Of a stretch of DNA of 64,000 bases, positions 35,806 through 48,089 are shown one piece after another. The notes beneath the pieces were generated by a model, which worked only from the letters and a program-made list of their open reading frames with translations, did not search any database and was not told where the DNA came from. This stretch comes from Trachythela sp. YZ-2020 (Eukaryota; Cnidaria; Anthozoa; Malacalcyonacea; Clavulariidae), in contig JADLSH010000012.1 of NCBI GenBank assembly GCA_016169945.1, forward strand, positions 87,544 to 151,543, in the 5' to 3' direction. How positions within the stretch are numbered: position 1 is the first letter of the stretch; every line of letters begins with the position of its first letter. Both the position numbers and the translations under genes were made by a program.

Positions 35806-37925
35806 ATGGCGTACAGAATTGAAAACTACGAGCTTATGATGCAAGGTTATGATGAAAGACGCTTTGAAGGTCCAGTCAGACAAGATCTACTCTGCTCTAT
35901 TTGTCATGAAGTGCTCAGAAACCCACGAACTTGCCAGAATAAAGAACATCCATTTTGTCTTTCTTGTATATCACAACACCTTCGTAATTCCCACACATGT
36001 CCAGAATGCAGAGAACACCTGACTCCAGAAACCCTCAAAGATCCGCCGAGATTTTTAAAGAATATTCTATCTGAGCTGAAAATCAAGTGTGATCACAATG
36101 AGAGAGGGTGTGCTGGCTACTTCCAGCTTGGAAACTTACAAAATCACGTTGATCAATGCGAGTTTGCACCCGTCATGTGTGGAAATGAAGGATGTGGGAC
36201 GGAGGTCAATAAAAGAGATAAAGATTACCATGAGAGGAATCTGTGTCAGTTTAGATTCGCCAAATGTCACGACTGCAAAGATATTAAGGTAAGTCAAGAT
36301 GAAATGAAAGTTCAGATAACAAGAATGGAGTTGCAAAAAACATGAACAAATAATACAAGGTTTTGCATGGCAATCAATATGATATTTTTGTAGATATACT
36401 TTGGGCAGACACGTTAAAAGACATCAATTCAATACTCACTGTATTTACCATAGCTTGTTAATTTTACAATTCAGAACAATGTTGATGAGATTAAACAATC
36501 TCAAGTTGAAATGAAAGTGGAATTAAACAGAACGAAAGTTAACATCGCTGGAATGGAAAGAAAGCAAGATCAAATAAGTGTTAAAGTAAATCGAACGGAG
36601 GTAATACAAGATGTTTTTATTATTTGTAGCTTTGCAGGGCTATCAATGTAATTGTTTTGAGTTTTGTATTGGTGGAAAAATTTTCTTTGCAAAGCATTCA
36701 TTCCATAAGCCCAGATCTTCATCAGCGATTGCACTTGTGAATAAGTTCCTGAATACTCATTGCATGAACCATAGTTTATCAAAATGTAGAGAGTATAATC
36801 TCTGAGATATCTACACTTATACGACAACAAACCTTTACAATTCAGGAGAATGTTGGTGAGATAAAGCGAACTCAAGCAGAAATGAAAGCTGATCAAGTGA
36901 TGCTTAAAGCTGAAGTACAACAACAGTTTGAAAGAATGACAGAAATGTTGAATCGGTTATTGCAAGGAAGCAATTTAAACAACAATGGTGCTCAAGCTAT
37001 AGATCCCGCATTTCCAGCCAACAACCAAGATATCATTATTCTTGGCGGTTATTATGGCCCAGGAGTTGACGCCGTATTAAATACAGTCGAGGAATTCAAC
37101 ATAGTAGAAGGAAAGTCAACTCAGCTACCACGATTGAATCACCCACGAGCACAATCAGCATCATGTGTTTACAACAATGACGTCATCGTCGCTGGCGGTT
37201 TCGATGGTCAAGGTGGAACTGACACAATTGAAGTCTTGAAGATGAACCAGCATCCTTTGCGATGGACAATGTTTGATGGTAAACTGCCTGTCAAGTTACA
37301 TGATCATGTCGTCATAGTTTATCAAGGAAAATTATATATAATAGGTGGATATAACTGGAATCAAAAGAAAATATCCGATAAAATTTACCAAATATGCCTT
37401 ATCCCGCCTTATACTGCCAAGCTGCTGGCAAGAATGCCTCAGCCAAGACGACATCACAGAGTAGAACTTGTTAATGACAAACTATTTATCTTGGGAGGAT
37501 CAACAACAGGCTTCAGTAAAGATGTCATTGACAGTGTTGTTGTGTATGATTTGATTGAGAATGAGTTCAAGCCATGTCCATCGTTACCTCAACCTGTCTG
37601 TTTAATGTCCACAGTTACTTGGGGTAATATGATCATCGTTGTTGGCGGTGAGAATAAGAACCAGACCTTAAATGACGTCATCATGTATGACACTGAGACT
37701 GGGCGAAGTGAAAGATTACCTTCACTATTATACAAAAGGCGGGGTTGCTCAGCTGTCATCATGCATGACGTCATTGTCGTATTGGGTGGAAGGAATAATG
37801 AGCAGAAATCTCTCAACTCAGTAGAAACTTTCACTATGGGAGGTGATGGTTGGAAAGAACTGCCAGGAATGAAAGAAAAAAGGTATTTGGCAACTGCTGT
37901 AGTGAAACCTCGCATCTCAATATAA
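35806..37925 (+). CDS. RING / TRAF-type zinc finger / coiled coil / Kelch protein, copy A
   Basis: Probable single-chain E3 ubiquitin ligase: the RING recruits E2 and the Kelch propeller likely binds substrate (inference from domains). Exons 35806-36288, 36475-36600, 36846-37925, all phase 0; 562 aa. The RING (about 30-68) reads CSICHEVL...HPFCLSCI...CPEC. TRAF-type fingers follow (KIKCDHNERGC, CHDCKDIK). The second exon is a coiled-coil unit (NNVDEIKQSQVEMK). The last exon starts with another such unit and then six Kelch repeats marked by LGGYYG, AGGFDG, IGGYNW, LGGSTT, VGGENK and LGGRNN. An acceptor (ATTTTCAG) 10 bp before the ATG implies a 5' UTR intron or trans-splicing. Reading through the first donor adds SQDEMK and stops, giving a possible short form without Kelch. 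Close paralogue of the gene at 43631. Confidence 0.92.
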
Positions 37926-38178
37926 ACTTCTTGTTCGCTCCTTGCATGAATATCATAATACTTTGTGCCGTGGGGGTTAATCATGGTTTCACGCCCTGTA
38001 GATACTAAATATGCAAACGAAAGGAACTAAATAACATTCACTAAAGCCTGATCATAAAATAGGTCTTAGACTCACTCGAAGTCTGTCTCTCAAACCACCC
38101 ACCCGCATTTGAATTCCTCCCGCTTGCATTTTCGCGCGCTCTTTACCCTTTGAAGGCAGACTTGGAGCAAGTCTAGGG

Positions 38179-38552
38179 CAGTGAGCTCTATATATATATA
38201 TCTGGAGTGAGAACTTATGTCCAAAAAGTGAAGCCAAAGATGGCGGAAATTGACGTCCAGTGCCAATCCCTTTCTATTGTTTTCGACCGCGCGGTTTGCA
38301 CAAGCCGGCAATGAGTGTGCCGAAATTTCGTGTTTTTACTCCGATTTAAACAATAACATCATGATTTTATGAACTAATAACTTGATTAGCGATGCGATCT
38401 GTTAGAAACAACTGGAATTAGCAGGGAAAAATGGTATGAAAACTGTTTATGACCTTCATGAGTTTGGACGTCAATTGCCGCCATCTTGGCTTCACTTGGC
38501 CTATTGGCCGAACATTAGAAGTTCTTACTCCAGATATATATGGAGCTCACTG
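38179..38552. mobile_element. 374-bp hAT-type MITE with about 80-bp inverted ends
   Basis: Ends CAGTGAGCTC...GAGCTCACTG with long imperfect inverted arms (GTGAAGCCAAAGATGGCGG against CCGCCATCTTGGCTTCAC). Flanked by the 8-bp direct duplication GTCTAGGG at 38171-38178 and 38553-38560. The copy B counterpart at about 47278-47290 lacks the element, so it inserted after the duplication. Confidence 0.9.
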
Positions 38553-40299
38553 GTCTAGGGTTAACTTATTTTAAAGCGCATTGTGTTTCCACTTTTAAGA
38601 TTCGTGATTCGGTTGGAACAAAACATTTTGTAACAGAGCTACCCTCGCGGCGCAAAGCATTATGGTATGCTACGAAAAACCAGACGTGCTGGAAACGTCG
38701 AAAACTTGTTTTGTCACTTTAAGATTGAGCGTCTGACGTGTCTATATTCACAACGGCGGATTATTCGCTAATAACGAGAAGCGATAGTAAAATTATATGG
38801 CGTGCTTATTCAGCTTTTCCAGTCACGCAAGAATATTACGTCATGCTAAATAATCCGCTATTTTGGGTGGTATTATCGTGGATTTCATCGAAGTAAAGTT
38901 TTTGCTTATATCTTGCGAAATACTGTTTCGAATGTCTAGAACTCGAGTTATTAATGATAGTTGGCGTACGTATTAATGTCAGCCATGTTGGATTTCATTT
39001 TAATTAGTTTGAATTTCCCAAGCGGAATTTTCGATCCAAAATGGCGGAAGTCAAACAATGAGGAGTTGTGACGTCAGAATACATGATTAAATATAATCTG
39101 TATAATCAGTGTGTAAATATTGTACATATAATATACATAGATATATTTTGTTCAAACAAACATTTTAATCTGAACATGAACATTAGTAATAAGTAGAACA
39201 TTTAATTAATTTGTAATAAGTATATGTAAATATATATTCATAATAAAGATAATATTTTTCATGTTTTCATGGCGATCAATATAATTATTTTGTGTTTTTG
39301 ATAAACTATACGTGTCAGTTATTCAAGTTTTTGGACCGGATCATAACTGGTTTATAAGAAACTTTTTTGACTTATGTCAAGTTTCCGACATGGCATGGTC
39401 GCGTGCAGTATTGAAGGTAAATGTTTCTGTTCTTAAAAACAACATTAAGGACGATAAAGGACATATAAGAATCAACGGCAGTACACGTACGTCACTGTGG
39501 AGTGTCCACTATACCCTAAAGTGATTCTATTTTGCACAGATCTCGTGGTGTATGTAGAGAATAAGACTTAACATGAAGAGATTTAGCATTTAAATACTTA
39601 GTTTCTACACTACTGCCCCCAAGTATCGGTAATTTCCATATTCTCTAGCTATACGAGATGTTTTTCAGGGATATTGTTCTCCTGGATACTTTGTTCCGAG
39701 GTCATTTGTCCATTGGTGCTCTGTTCAGTGGCACTTTACTCCGGTGTTTTTTAGGGTATCTTTTTCCCGGGAAGCTTTTCCGATAGCGATCGGGATATTT
39801 TGTTCCGGGCACTTTGTTTATTTGACCATAACCCTAATCCTATTATCCAAACTCTTACCATAACTCTAACCCTAACCTATACCTCTAATCCATAACAATA
39901 ACCCTAATCCTTACTATAATCCTTGCGACGTCATTTCAGTATGCTATTACACATGAAAATAGATATATCACTTTCACGAAATGAGATGTTCAGTAACTTT
40001 TCACGCTATATATTCACATTAAAACGATTAAATTTAACTTTGTATGTTCTTTATAATGTTTAGCATTTTCATTTCTGTGAAACAAATCAACATATTGCTC
40101 AATTCCTAGACAGGAAATTGACGAGCTTTAATGTCCATATTTGGACTGATTGAGATCACGGGGTAATCACGAGATGTTCTATGTCGCAATATATTCAGAA
40201 TAGAAAGGCATTGTTTTTACAGAACGAAAGAACAAGCTACAGAGAAGCATTGCTGTTGCGAATATTTCTGGTAAGTTTTCTCACACTTTTAGACAAACG

Positions 40300-40645
40300 T
40301 TGATACGAGATCAGAGAATTCAGAAGCGTACGCAAATTCGGCCAGGTCTATTTGTTCACACGGAAGTTCGTACGGTTAGCTGTGCTGGAATTCATCCTGT
40401 TTCATGCGTCGTGTGTGAACGCGAAGCGACATGGCATAAATATTAGTAAAGTTCAGAATTCATTCGTTCCCGTACGAGCTCACAACATACTCAAATTTTC
40501 ACAATTTCCCCTTGCGCCATTCGAGTTCACACAGAACGCATTAAACCTGACGAATTCCAGCTCAGTTTAACGCAGCATTATGAAACGGGACGAATTTACG
40601 CACGGTTCTGAATTCCTCCGATCTCGTTTGACCGGCGTTTAACAC
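40300..40645. mobile_element. MITE with GAGATCRGAGAATTCAGAA-type inverted ends
   Basis: Left ACGAGATCAGAGAATTCAGA is inverted at the right as TTCTGAATTCCTCCGATCTC. The interior is palindrome-rich and encodes nothing convincing. Confidence 0.7.
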
Positions 40646-41949
40646 TTTCACTGTACTAAATTTTTAACTGTCAGATGTTTGTATTAAGATGTAAGCGCTC
40701 CTAACGTGTTGTTTCGTGCAAGAACTTGTATAAATCAAGCTTGATAGAATATAATATAAATCAGCGATTATTGCAAAGTATTTGGTAGATAAATTAAGCG
40801 CCTTGAGTAAACACGCATATGACGATATAGGCTCATGTTTTGTGTTGAAATAAAGGAAAAGGCTGCGATCTTCATAAACATTAGGTATATATTTTGGTAT
40901 TAAACCTAATATAGACTTTTTATATTCATAGCAAATCCTAGTTGTCTTAAATTAGTTAAATATGTCTTAAGCTAATGCGCATGTGCAGTTAAGGATGGAC
41001 TACGTACTATTTAAAATCCCGAGGCGCAGTCCAGGGATTTTATACCTGATAAAACACGTGCTATACGAGTGTTTTAAATAGGCTTAAAAAACGTTTCATT
41101 AGTTTTCTTTATATGCAGCATACTAATTAAGATGAGTTTATCAGGTATAAATTCACTTCACGTGACATATTATCGTTGACATGATTTGACAAAAAGCTTA
41201 TGAATTATTGCGTTTTTTAAAGTAGTATATAATATGGCGTATAGATTGATTATGGTATAAATTGTGTTTATTTTCGACCTGCAATTGACCAAATGAACAA
41301 TCACCTAAGATTTATTTTAATTTTTTATTCTTCTCAGAAATGTTTTCAAAAAAGCATTTAATATTGATCACTGATTTCCATGGCAAATTCTGAAAGTATT
41401 TTCGTGTCGATACTTAGAATTGCAGGTGAATACTTGGACTTTCAAACAAATGCACATTTCACATATATAAAAGTTCACACGGCAAGATAGAAGTACAATT
41501 CATGAACAGTAATTCCTTAATCTTTCTATGAAGTTTATAGTTATCCTGAACCTTTGAAAACGTATTTAATTCGGAAACAGTTATTTCATTGATTGCATAT
41601 GAAGCCAATGTAATACTTGGAATTTTAAGTTGATATACTTGGAACTCCAAACAAATGCAAATGTTTCAGCATAAATTAAATTCTCATAGCATGGTGGATA
41701 AAGAAGAATTGTCAAAGCAAACCAGTCACATCCTTATAAGGATATTCGCAGACTGACCATGAAATCACGAGATGTTTTGAACACAATACATATTACGACA
41801 AATTAAGGTGTTGTCTCAAACACAAAATACAGTTGACACCGTTAAGATCAATTTGTTGCAGAATGTTACAGTAAAATTTAGATCTATCACTATTCCTCAA
41901 CTTTGGTAAGTCTAAATTTGTTAATCTAAATTGTAATGTCTATAACTGT

Positions 41950-42300
41950 CACCACCAATCTCTGTAGACTTGATAGCTCAACAGGTAGAGCAGTGGACTA
42001 GATTTCTGAAAGTTGAGAGTTTAAATCTTGTGTACTTATAAAGAATATGAACTTACCACCAATCTCTGTAGACTTGATAGCTCAACAGGTAAAGCAGTGG
42101 ACTAGATTTCTGAAGGTTGAGAGTTCAAATCTTGTGTACTTATAAAGGATAAGAACTCACCACCAATCTCTGTAGACTTGATAGCTCAACAGGTAAAGCA
42201 GTGGACTAGATTTCTGAAAGTTAATAATTTAAATCTTGTGTACTTATAAAGGATAAGAACTCACAACTAATCTCTGTAGGCTTGAATGAAAGCTTAACAG
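41950..42300 (+). repeat. Tandem tRNA-like units, copy B
   Basis: Three nearly identical units of about 105 bp: GATAGCTCAACAGGTAGAGC, GTGGACTAGATTTCTGAA, GTTGAGAGTTCAAATCTTG, CTTATAAAGGATAAGAACTC. The D-arm and T-arm-like sequences are the best preserved among the three segment copies. Confidence 0.7.
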
Positions 42301-43247
42301 GTTTCTGACTATAAATCGTATATCTATATGAAAGATCAAATGTGAGGACTAAACTCTGCAAACGTCATACGGCGCAAAATGCAGAGCTTTTCACTAGCTT
42401 CTAGAAGATGAGGGTTCGACTCTCATGTACTTATAAAGGATATGAACTCGCCATTATACGATCCTTGTAAACTTGGTTAACAGGTAGAACAGTCGGCTAG
42501 ATTTGTTAGAGATCAAAATTTTGGCACCAAACTGTATGCCTGTCGACTTGATATATATATGACTGAACAAGCATAGTAGTGAGCTCCATTCCCGGAAGAT
42601 TGTCACTTGAAATTCAGTCTATTTATGAAAAACTCTCACGGATTTAAGTTCAACAGGTAGAGCGGTGAACTAGATTTTGTAAAGACAAGATTTTAGCACT
42701 AAACACTGTGTTTCTGAGGGCTAAATCGCTCAATATGCATGTATATAGAGACGTGAATTAGACCCTTCAAGAGAAAAAGTTTCGAATATATATCTGGCTC
42801 TCTCATATAAGGCATAAGAAACTCTTATGGTATTGAGCATTGTCCGACATTTTGTGAACCAAAAGACACTCGTATATTTATAAAATACTAAATAATAATA
42901 AAGAATAATACTGAAGTAGACACAATCTAATTTATGTATGCATGACAGCGCAACAAATGTAGCGCATTTGCCTAGAATCTCAACTGGGGACTGAGTACTA
43001 TTTCCCAAAATGCACTGTGATGTCACAAATGTGATATTTGCATTGGAATAGATACCCGTAAACACAATAATTTCTATCTAAACGTTTATTTTTGCTCCAG
43101 TTTCAGACAGTATTAACAAATCCTGAGAGCCCTGATAGAGTCTAACTGTAGTTAATTTTTGAAATTTTGATCCTAAGTAATTTCACAACACAGAAACAAG
43201 CCTACGTTGAAAAAGGTTTAATGCTCTTACACCATGTCATGCTCTAC

Positions 43248-43575
43248 AGACGTGAAAATCTCACATCTTGTCAACAAGATGTGTTCTCAACAGACTTGTA
43301 GCAAGCTTGTCAACAAGTTGTAACAATGCTGTCATTTTATCAAGTTGCTACAAGGTTGTCACTCATTCACCCATAGTTGAATTCCAGGACGATAACGTTA
43401 AGTTGTAACCAACCAGTCTGTTGAGTCAACAACCTTGTAGTAAGTTGTCAACATGCTGTTGACAATTTGTCAACAAGCTGGGAACAAGCACATCCTGATA
43501 ACAAGTTGTTGAAACAGCATTGGTACAAGTCTGCTGCAGGTTTGTTACAACTTGTGCGTTTTTACACATACATAA
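43248..43575. repeat. TTGTTGACAAG-rich repeat just upstream of gene B
   Basis: Counterpart of 35445-35760 with small deletions; ends about 45 bp before the acceptor of the first coding exon. Confidence 0.85.
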
Positions 43576-43630
43576 TGTGGAACTACATATATAATTTAAC
43601 ACAATATTTTGTATTTTCAGGCGTTCAACA

Positions 43631-46600
43631 ATGGCGTACAGAATTGAAAACTACGAGCTTATGATGCAAGGTTATGATGAAAGACGCTTTGAAGGTCCAA
43701 TCAGACAAGATCTACTCTGCTCTGTTTGTCATGAAGTGCTCAGAAACCCACGAACTTGCCAGAATAAAGAACATCCATTTTGTCTTTCTTGTATATCACA
43801 ACACCTTCGTAATTCCCACACATGTCCAGAATGCAGAGAACACCTGACTCCAGAAACCCTCAAAGATCCGCCGAGATTTTTAAAGAATACTTTATCAGAG
43901 CTGAAAATCAAGTGTGATCACAATGAGAGAGGGTGTCCTGGCTATGTTCTGCTTGGAAATTTACAAAATCATATTGGTAAATGTGGGTTTGCGCCAGTTA
44001 CATGTGGAAATGAAGGATGTGGAATGGAGGTCAATAAAAGAGATAAAGAAATTCATGAGAAAGATTTCTGTCAATTTAGAATCGCCAAATGTCACGACTG
44101 CAGAGATATTAAGGTAAGTCAAGATGACTTCTTTTTAGGTTTGCAAGGCGATCAATGTAGTAGTTTTATAGATCTAGTTTGAAAAGTAATTTTACAAGAT
44201 ATCTACTTATACTCACTGTGTTAACCATGGTTTGTCAAAATGTATACGTTTAACACTAATACTCTAATTCAGGACAATGTGGATGACATCAAAGGTCAGG
44301 TCGCAGAAATGAATGCCAAAACGAACCAAACCAAGGTAGGAAAAAAATATATTAGGTAGGAGAAGAATTCTTTGTAGGTTATATGGCGATAAATAGATCT
44401 ACTTTGGGAAACAATCTTACATGATCTATTTACAGACTATAGTCAGTGTATTAACCATACTTGGTCAAAATATATACAGTATCATTTCTGAGATATATTA
44501 ACACTTCTACTTTGATTCAGGACAATGTGGATGAAATAAAAGCAAGTCAAGATGAAATGAAGGTAAAACAAGATTGTTTGGTCCTTTTTAGGTTTGCAAC
44601 GGGAACAATATAAATGTGTTGTAGACAGCGATGTTTTGCTAATTTTAGAAGTGGGGGGACGCTCTTGAAAATCAAATGGGCGTGGTCACTCGATTGGGCG
44701 TGGCCAATGGCCATGAAATTAAACAAGCGGGGGTTTAGTCTAATGGACATGCTTGTCAAAATATGTCACATTTATTCTAGTTAAATAAACAATATAATAA
44801 TATATTTGATAATTATATATTACATTCTGTAATATGCGGCAACTCGGCAACTTTGCAAGTTAAATATGACGTTTTCGCGAGTAACTAAATAAGCTTAGAT
44901 AATAGATATCCTTGAATCTTTCCCATTTAATCATGTTAATGTTCTTATTGAATCATTTTATGTTCCCATTGATCATTTTAGTGTTTAATTTCGCGATTGC
45001 GCGAAAGACTATACTAATTATATCCTGCTGGACTGCTGCCTGACGTTATCCGCGCTTATGACAATAAGTACTTATCTAAGCGGACGTCAATTATCAGACT
45101 CTAGTATTTTTGTGCTAGTCTGCTAGAATTTTCTGCAAGTATATCAAGTTTCAGGGAGATTAAAATAGTGACAAAATTACGTTCTGAAGTATTTCCACGT
45201 AGGATGCTGAGCAATTATTGCCAAAAATAACACGTATGTAGAACAAGTGATAGCCAAAATTATTTGGACGGTGTCGAACGGCGTTCACTGAACTTCACTC
45301 ATATTTAATCCCTGCCAGGGGGAACGGCGTTCCCCCATGTTTGATTTTGGCAGGGGGGACGCCGTTCCCCTGGTAAAAAAGGTGGGGGGACGTCCCCCTA
45401 GAAAACATCACTGGACTTGTAGATCTACTTTGGGTAGACATGTTAAAGATATCTAGTCAATACTTACTGTATTAATCATAGTTTGTCAAAGTGTATATAG
45501 TGAGGTATATTAACACTTACGCTGTAACATAGTCACCGAAGTTCTTAATTTTACAATTCAGAAAAACGTTGACGAGATGAAACAATCTCAAGCTGAAAGG
45601 AAAGTAGAAATGAAAGGAATGGAAAGAAAACAAGATCAAATAAATGATAAAGTAAATAACATGAAGGTAAGACAAGATGTTTTTATTATTTGTAGCTTTC
45701 CAAGGCTATCAATGAAATTGTTTTGAGTTTTGTATTGGTGGAAAAACTTTTCTTTCCAAAGCTTTCATTCCCTAAGCCCAGATCTTCATCAGTGTTTGCA
45801 CTTGTGAGTAAGATAATGAATACTCATGGCATGAACCATAGTTTATCAAAATGTAGAAAGTATCATCTCTGAGATATCTACCCTTATACGACAACAAACT
45901 TTCAATTTTACAATTCAGGAGAATGTCGAGGAGATAAAGCAAACTCAAGCAGAAATGAAAGCAGATCAAGTGATGTTTAAAGCTGAGGTAAGACAACAGT
46001 TTGAAAGAATGACAGAAATGTTGAATCGGTTATTGCAAGGAAGCAATTTAAACAACAATGGCGCTCAAGCTATAGATCCCGCAGTTCCAGCCAACAACCA
46101 AGATATTATTATTATTGGCGGTCGGTATGGCCCAGGAAAGGACGACGTATTAAATACAGTAGAGAAATTCAACATAGTAGAAGGAAAGTCAACTCAGCTA
46201 CCACGATTGAATCACCCACGAGTAGCATCAGCATCATGTGTTTACAACAATGACGTCATCGTCACTGGCGGTCACGATGGTCAAGATGGAACTGACACAA
46301 TTGAAGTCTTGAAGATGAACCAGCATCCTTTGCGATGGATAATGTTGGATGGTAAACTGCCTGTCAAGTTATTTGCTCATGTCGTCATAGTTTATCAAGG
46401 GAAATTATATATAATAGGTGGATATAACGGGAATGAAAAGAAAACATCCGATTCAATTTACCAACTATGCCTTATCCCGCCTTATACTGCCAAGCTGCTG
46501 GCAAAAATGCCTCAGCCAAGAAGAAGTCACAGGGCAGAACTTGTAAATGGAAAACTATTTATCTTGGGAGGAACAACAACAAACTCTAGTAAAGATGCCA

Positions 46601-47004
46601 TTGACAGCGTTGTTGTTTATGATTTGATTAAGAATGAGTTCAAGCCATGTCCATCGTTACCTCAGCCTGTCTGGTTAATGTCCACAGTCACTTGGGGTAA
46701 TATGATCATCGTTGTTGGCGGTGAGAATAAGAATGGCCAGGTTTTAAATGACGTCATCATGTATGACACTGAGACTGGGCGAAGTGAAAGATTACGTATA
46801 CCTTCACTATTATACAAAAGGGCTGGCTGCTCAGCTGTCATCATGCATGACGTCATCGTGGTGATGGGTGGATGGAATTGTGACCAGAGATATCTCAACT
46901 CAGCAGAAACTTTCACTATGGGAGGTGATGGTTGGAAAGAACTGCCAGGAATGAAAGAAAAAAGGCATTTTATAGCAACTGCTGTAGTGAAACCTCGCAA
47001 CTGA
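43631..47004 (+). CDS. RING / TRAF-type zinc finger / coiled coil / Kelch protein, copy B
   Basis: Paralogue of the gene at 35806 with the same probable E3-ligase role. Exons 43631-44113, 44273-44335, 44521-44562, 45562-45666, 45919-47004, all phase 0; 592 aa. The RING and TRAF-type exon is the same length as in copy A (161 codons). Three short exons encode 21, 14 and 35 residues, each opening with a (D/K)NVD(D/E)(I/M)K coiled-coil unit; copy A has only one such exon. The final exon begins ENVEEIKQTQAEMK and carries six Kelch repeats. The ATTTTCAG acceptor 10 bp upstream of the ATG is conserved. All ligand Cys and His positions of the RING are intact, so both copies look functional. Confidence 0.92.
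44626..45413. mobile_element. 788-bp hAT-like element in a gene B intron
   Basis: Ends CAGCGATGTTTT...AAAACATCACTG are imperfect inverted repeats followed by GGGGGGACG / CGTCCCCC. TTGTAGA occurs on both sides (44619-44625 and 45417-45423), possibly an eroded target duplication. Absent from the matching copy A intron. No transposase seen. Confidence 0.65.
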
Positions 47005-48044
47005 AAGGTTATCTCCATATAAACTTCTTATTCACTCCTTGCATAAATATCATAATACTTTGTGCCGTGGGGGTTAATCATGGTTTCATGCCCTCTAGAT
47101 ACTAAATTCACTAAATATGCAAACGAAAGGAACTAAAAATAACATTCACTAAAGCCTGATCATAAAATAGGTCTTAGACTCACTCGAAGTCTGTCTCTCA
47201 AACCACCTTCCCGCATTTGAATTCCTCCCGCTTGCATTTTCGCGAGCTCTTTACCCTTGAAGGCAGACTTGGAGCGAGTCTAGCCGGGGTTAACTTTATT
47301 TTAACGCGCATTGTGTTTCCACTTTTAAGATTCGTGTTTCGGTTAGAACAAAACATTTTGTAACAGAGCTACCCTCGCGGCGCAAAGCATTATGGTATGC
47401 TACGAAAAACCTTTGCTGGAAACGTCGAAAACTTGTTTTGTCACTTTAAGATTGAGCGTCTGACGTGTCTATATTCACAACGGCGGATTATTCGCTAATA
47501 ACGAGAAGCGATAGTAAAATTATATGGCGTGCTTATTCGGCTTTTCCAGTCACGCAAGAATATTACGTCATGCTAAATAATCCGCTATTTTGGGTGGTAT
47601 TATCGTGGATTTTATCGAAGTACCGTTTTTGCTTATATCTTGTGAAATACTGAAAGTTATAAGGCAAGCTATATCTCGCTAGAATCCTTGAACAAGGAGG
47701 AATATTTTGGCGTATAGTTTGTTGTTTTAGCGGGTCTAGAACTCGAGTTATTAAGGAACGTTGGCGTACGTATTAATGTCAGCCATGTTGAATTTCATTT
47801 TAATTAGTTTGAATTTCCCAAGCGGAATTTTCCACCCAAAATGGCGGAAGTCAAACAATGAGGAGTTGTGACGTCAGAATACATGGTTAAATATAATCTG
47901 TATAATCAGTGTGTAAATATTGTACATATAATATACATAGATATATTTTGTTGTTGAAACAAACATTTTAATCTGAACATGAACATTAGTAATAAGTAGA
48001 ACATTTAATTAACTTGTAATAAATATATGTAAATATATATTCAT

Positions 48045-48050
48045 AATAAA
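48045..48050 (+). terminator. Candidate poly(A) signal of gene B
   Basis: AATAAA in CATAATAAAGATAA, conserved at 39242-39247 downstream of gene A. Both are about 1.0-1.3 kb after the stop; both lie at the end of the duplicated segment. Confidence 0.4.
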
Positions 48051-48089
48051 GATAAATTTTTTTGTAGGGTTTTATGGCGATCAATATGA

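Larger units (their letters stand above)
33308..39260 (+). other. Segmental duplication, copy A
   Basis: Homologous along its length to 41380-48070 (copy B); its upstream part also matches 62110-64000 (copy C). Includes upstream tRNA-like units, the RING-TRAF-Kelch gene and about 1.3 kb downstream sequence ending at an AATAAA (39242-39247 in A, 48045-48050 in B). Copy A has private insertions at about 35009-35444 and 38179-38552. Confidence 0.9.
37926..43620. other. Intergenic between RING-TRAF-Kelch genes A and B
   Basis: Holds the copy A downstream region with a hAT MITE (38179-38552), about 2 kb of sequence private to this interval (39.3-41.4 kb, with a MITE at 40300-40645 and CCCTAA-like degenerate sequence at 39835-39930), and the copy B upstream region from about 41380. 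No gene seen. Confidence 0.7.
41380..48070 (+). other. Segmental duplication, copy B
   Basis: Homologue of 33308-39260 with the same gene order; see that entry. Copy B carries extra mini-exons and a private insertion at 44626-45413 within the gene. Confidence 0.9.

Noticed and set aside
39835..39930. CCCTAA-like run suggesting interstitial telomere sequence
   Set aside because: Units are irregular (CCATAACCCTAATCC types) and never form a clean (TTAGGG)n tract; more likely degenerate simple sequence.
40352..40570. 72-codon plus-strand ORF
   Set aside because: Lies wholly inside a palindrome-rich MITE.
42730..43065. Minus-strand ORF partly conserved at 63498-63695
   Set aside because: Similarity comes from the segmental duplication; the two frames differ at both ends and no splice context or protein-like constraint is visible.
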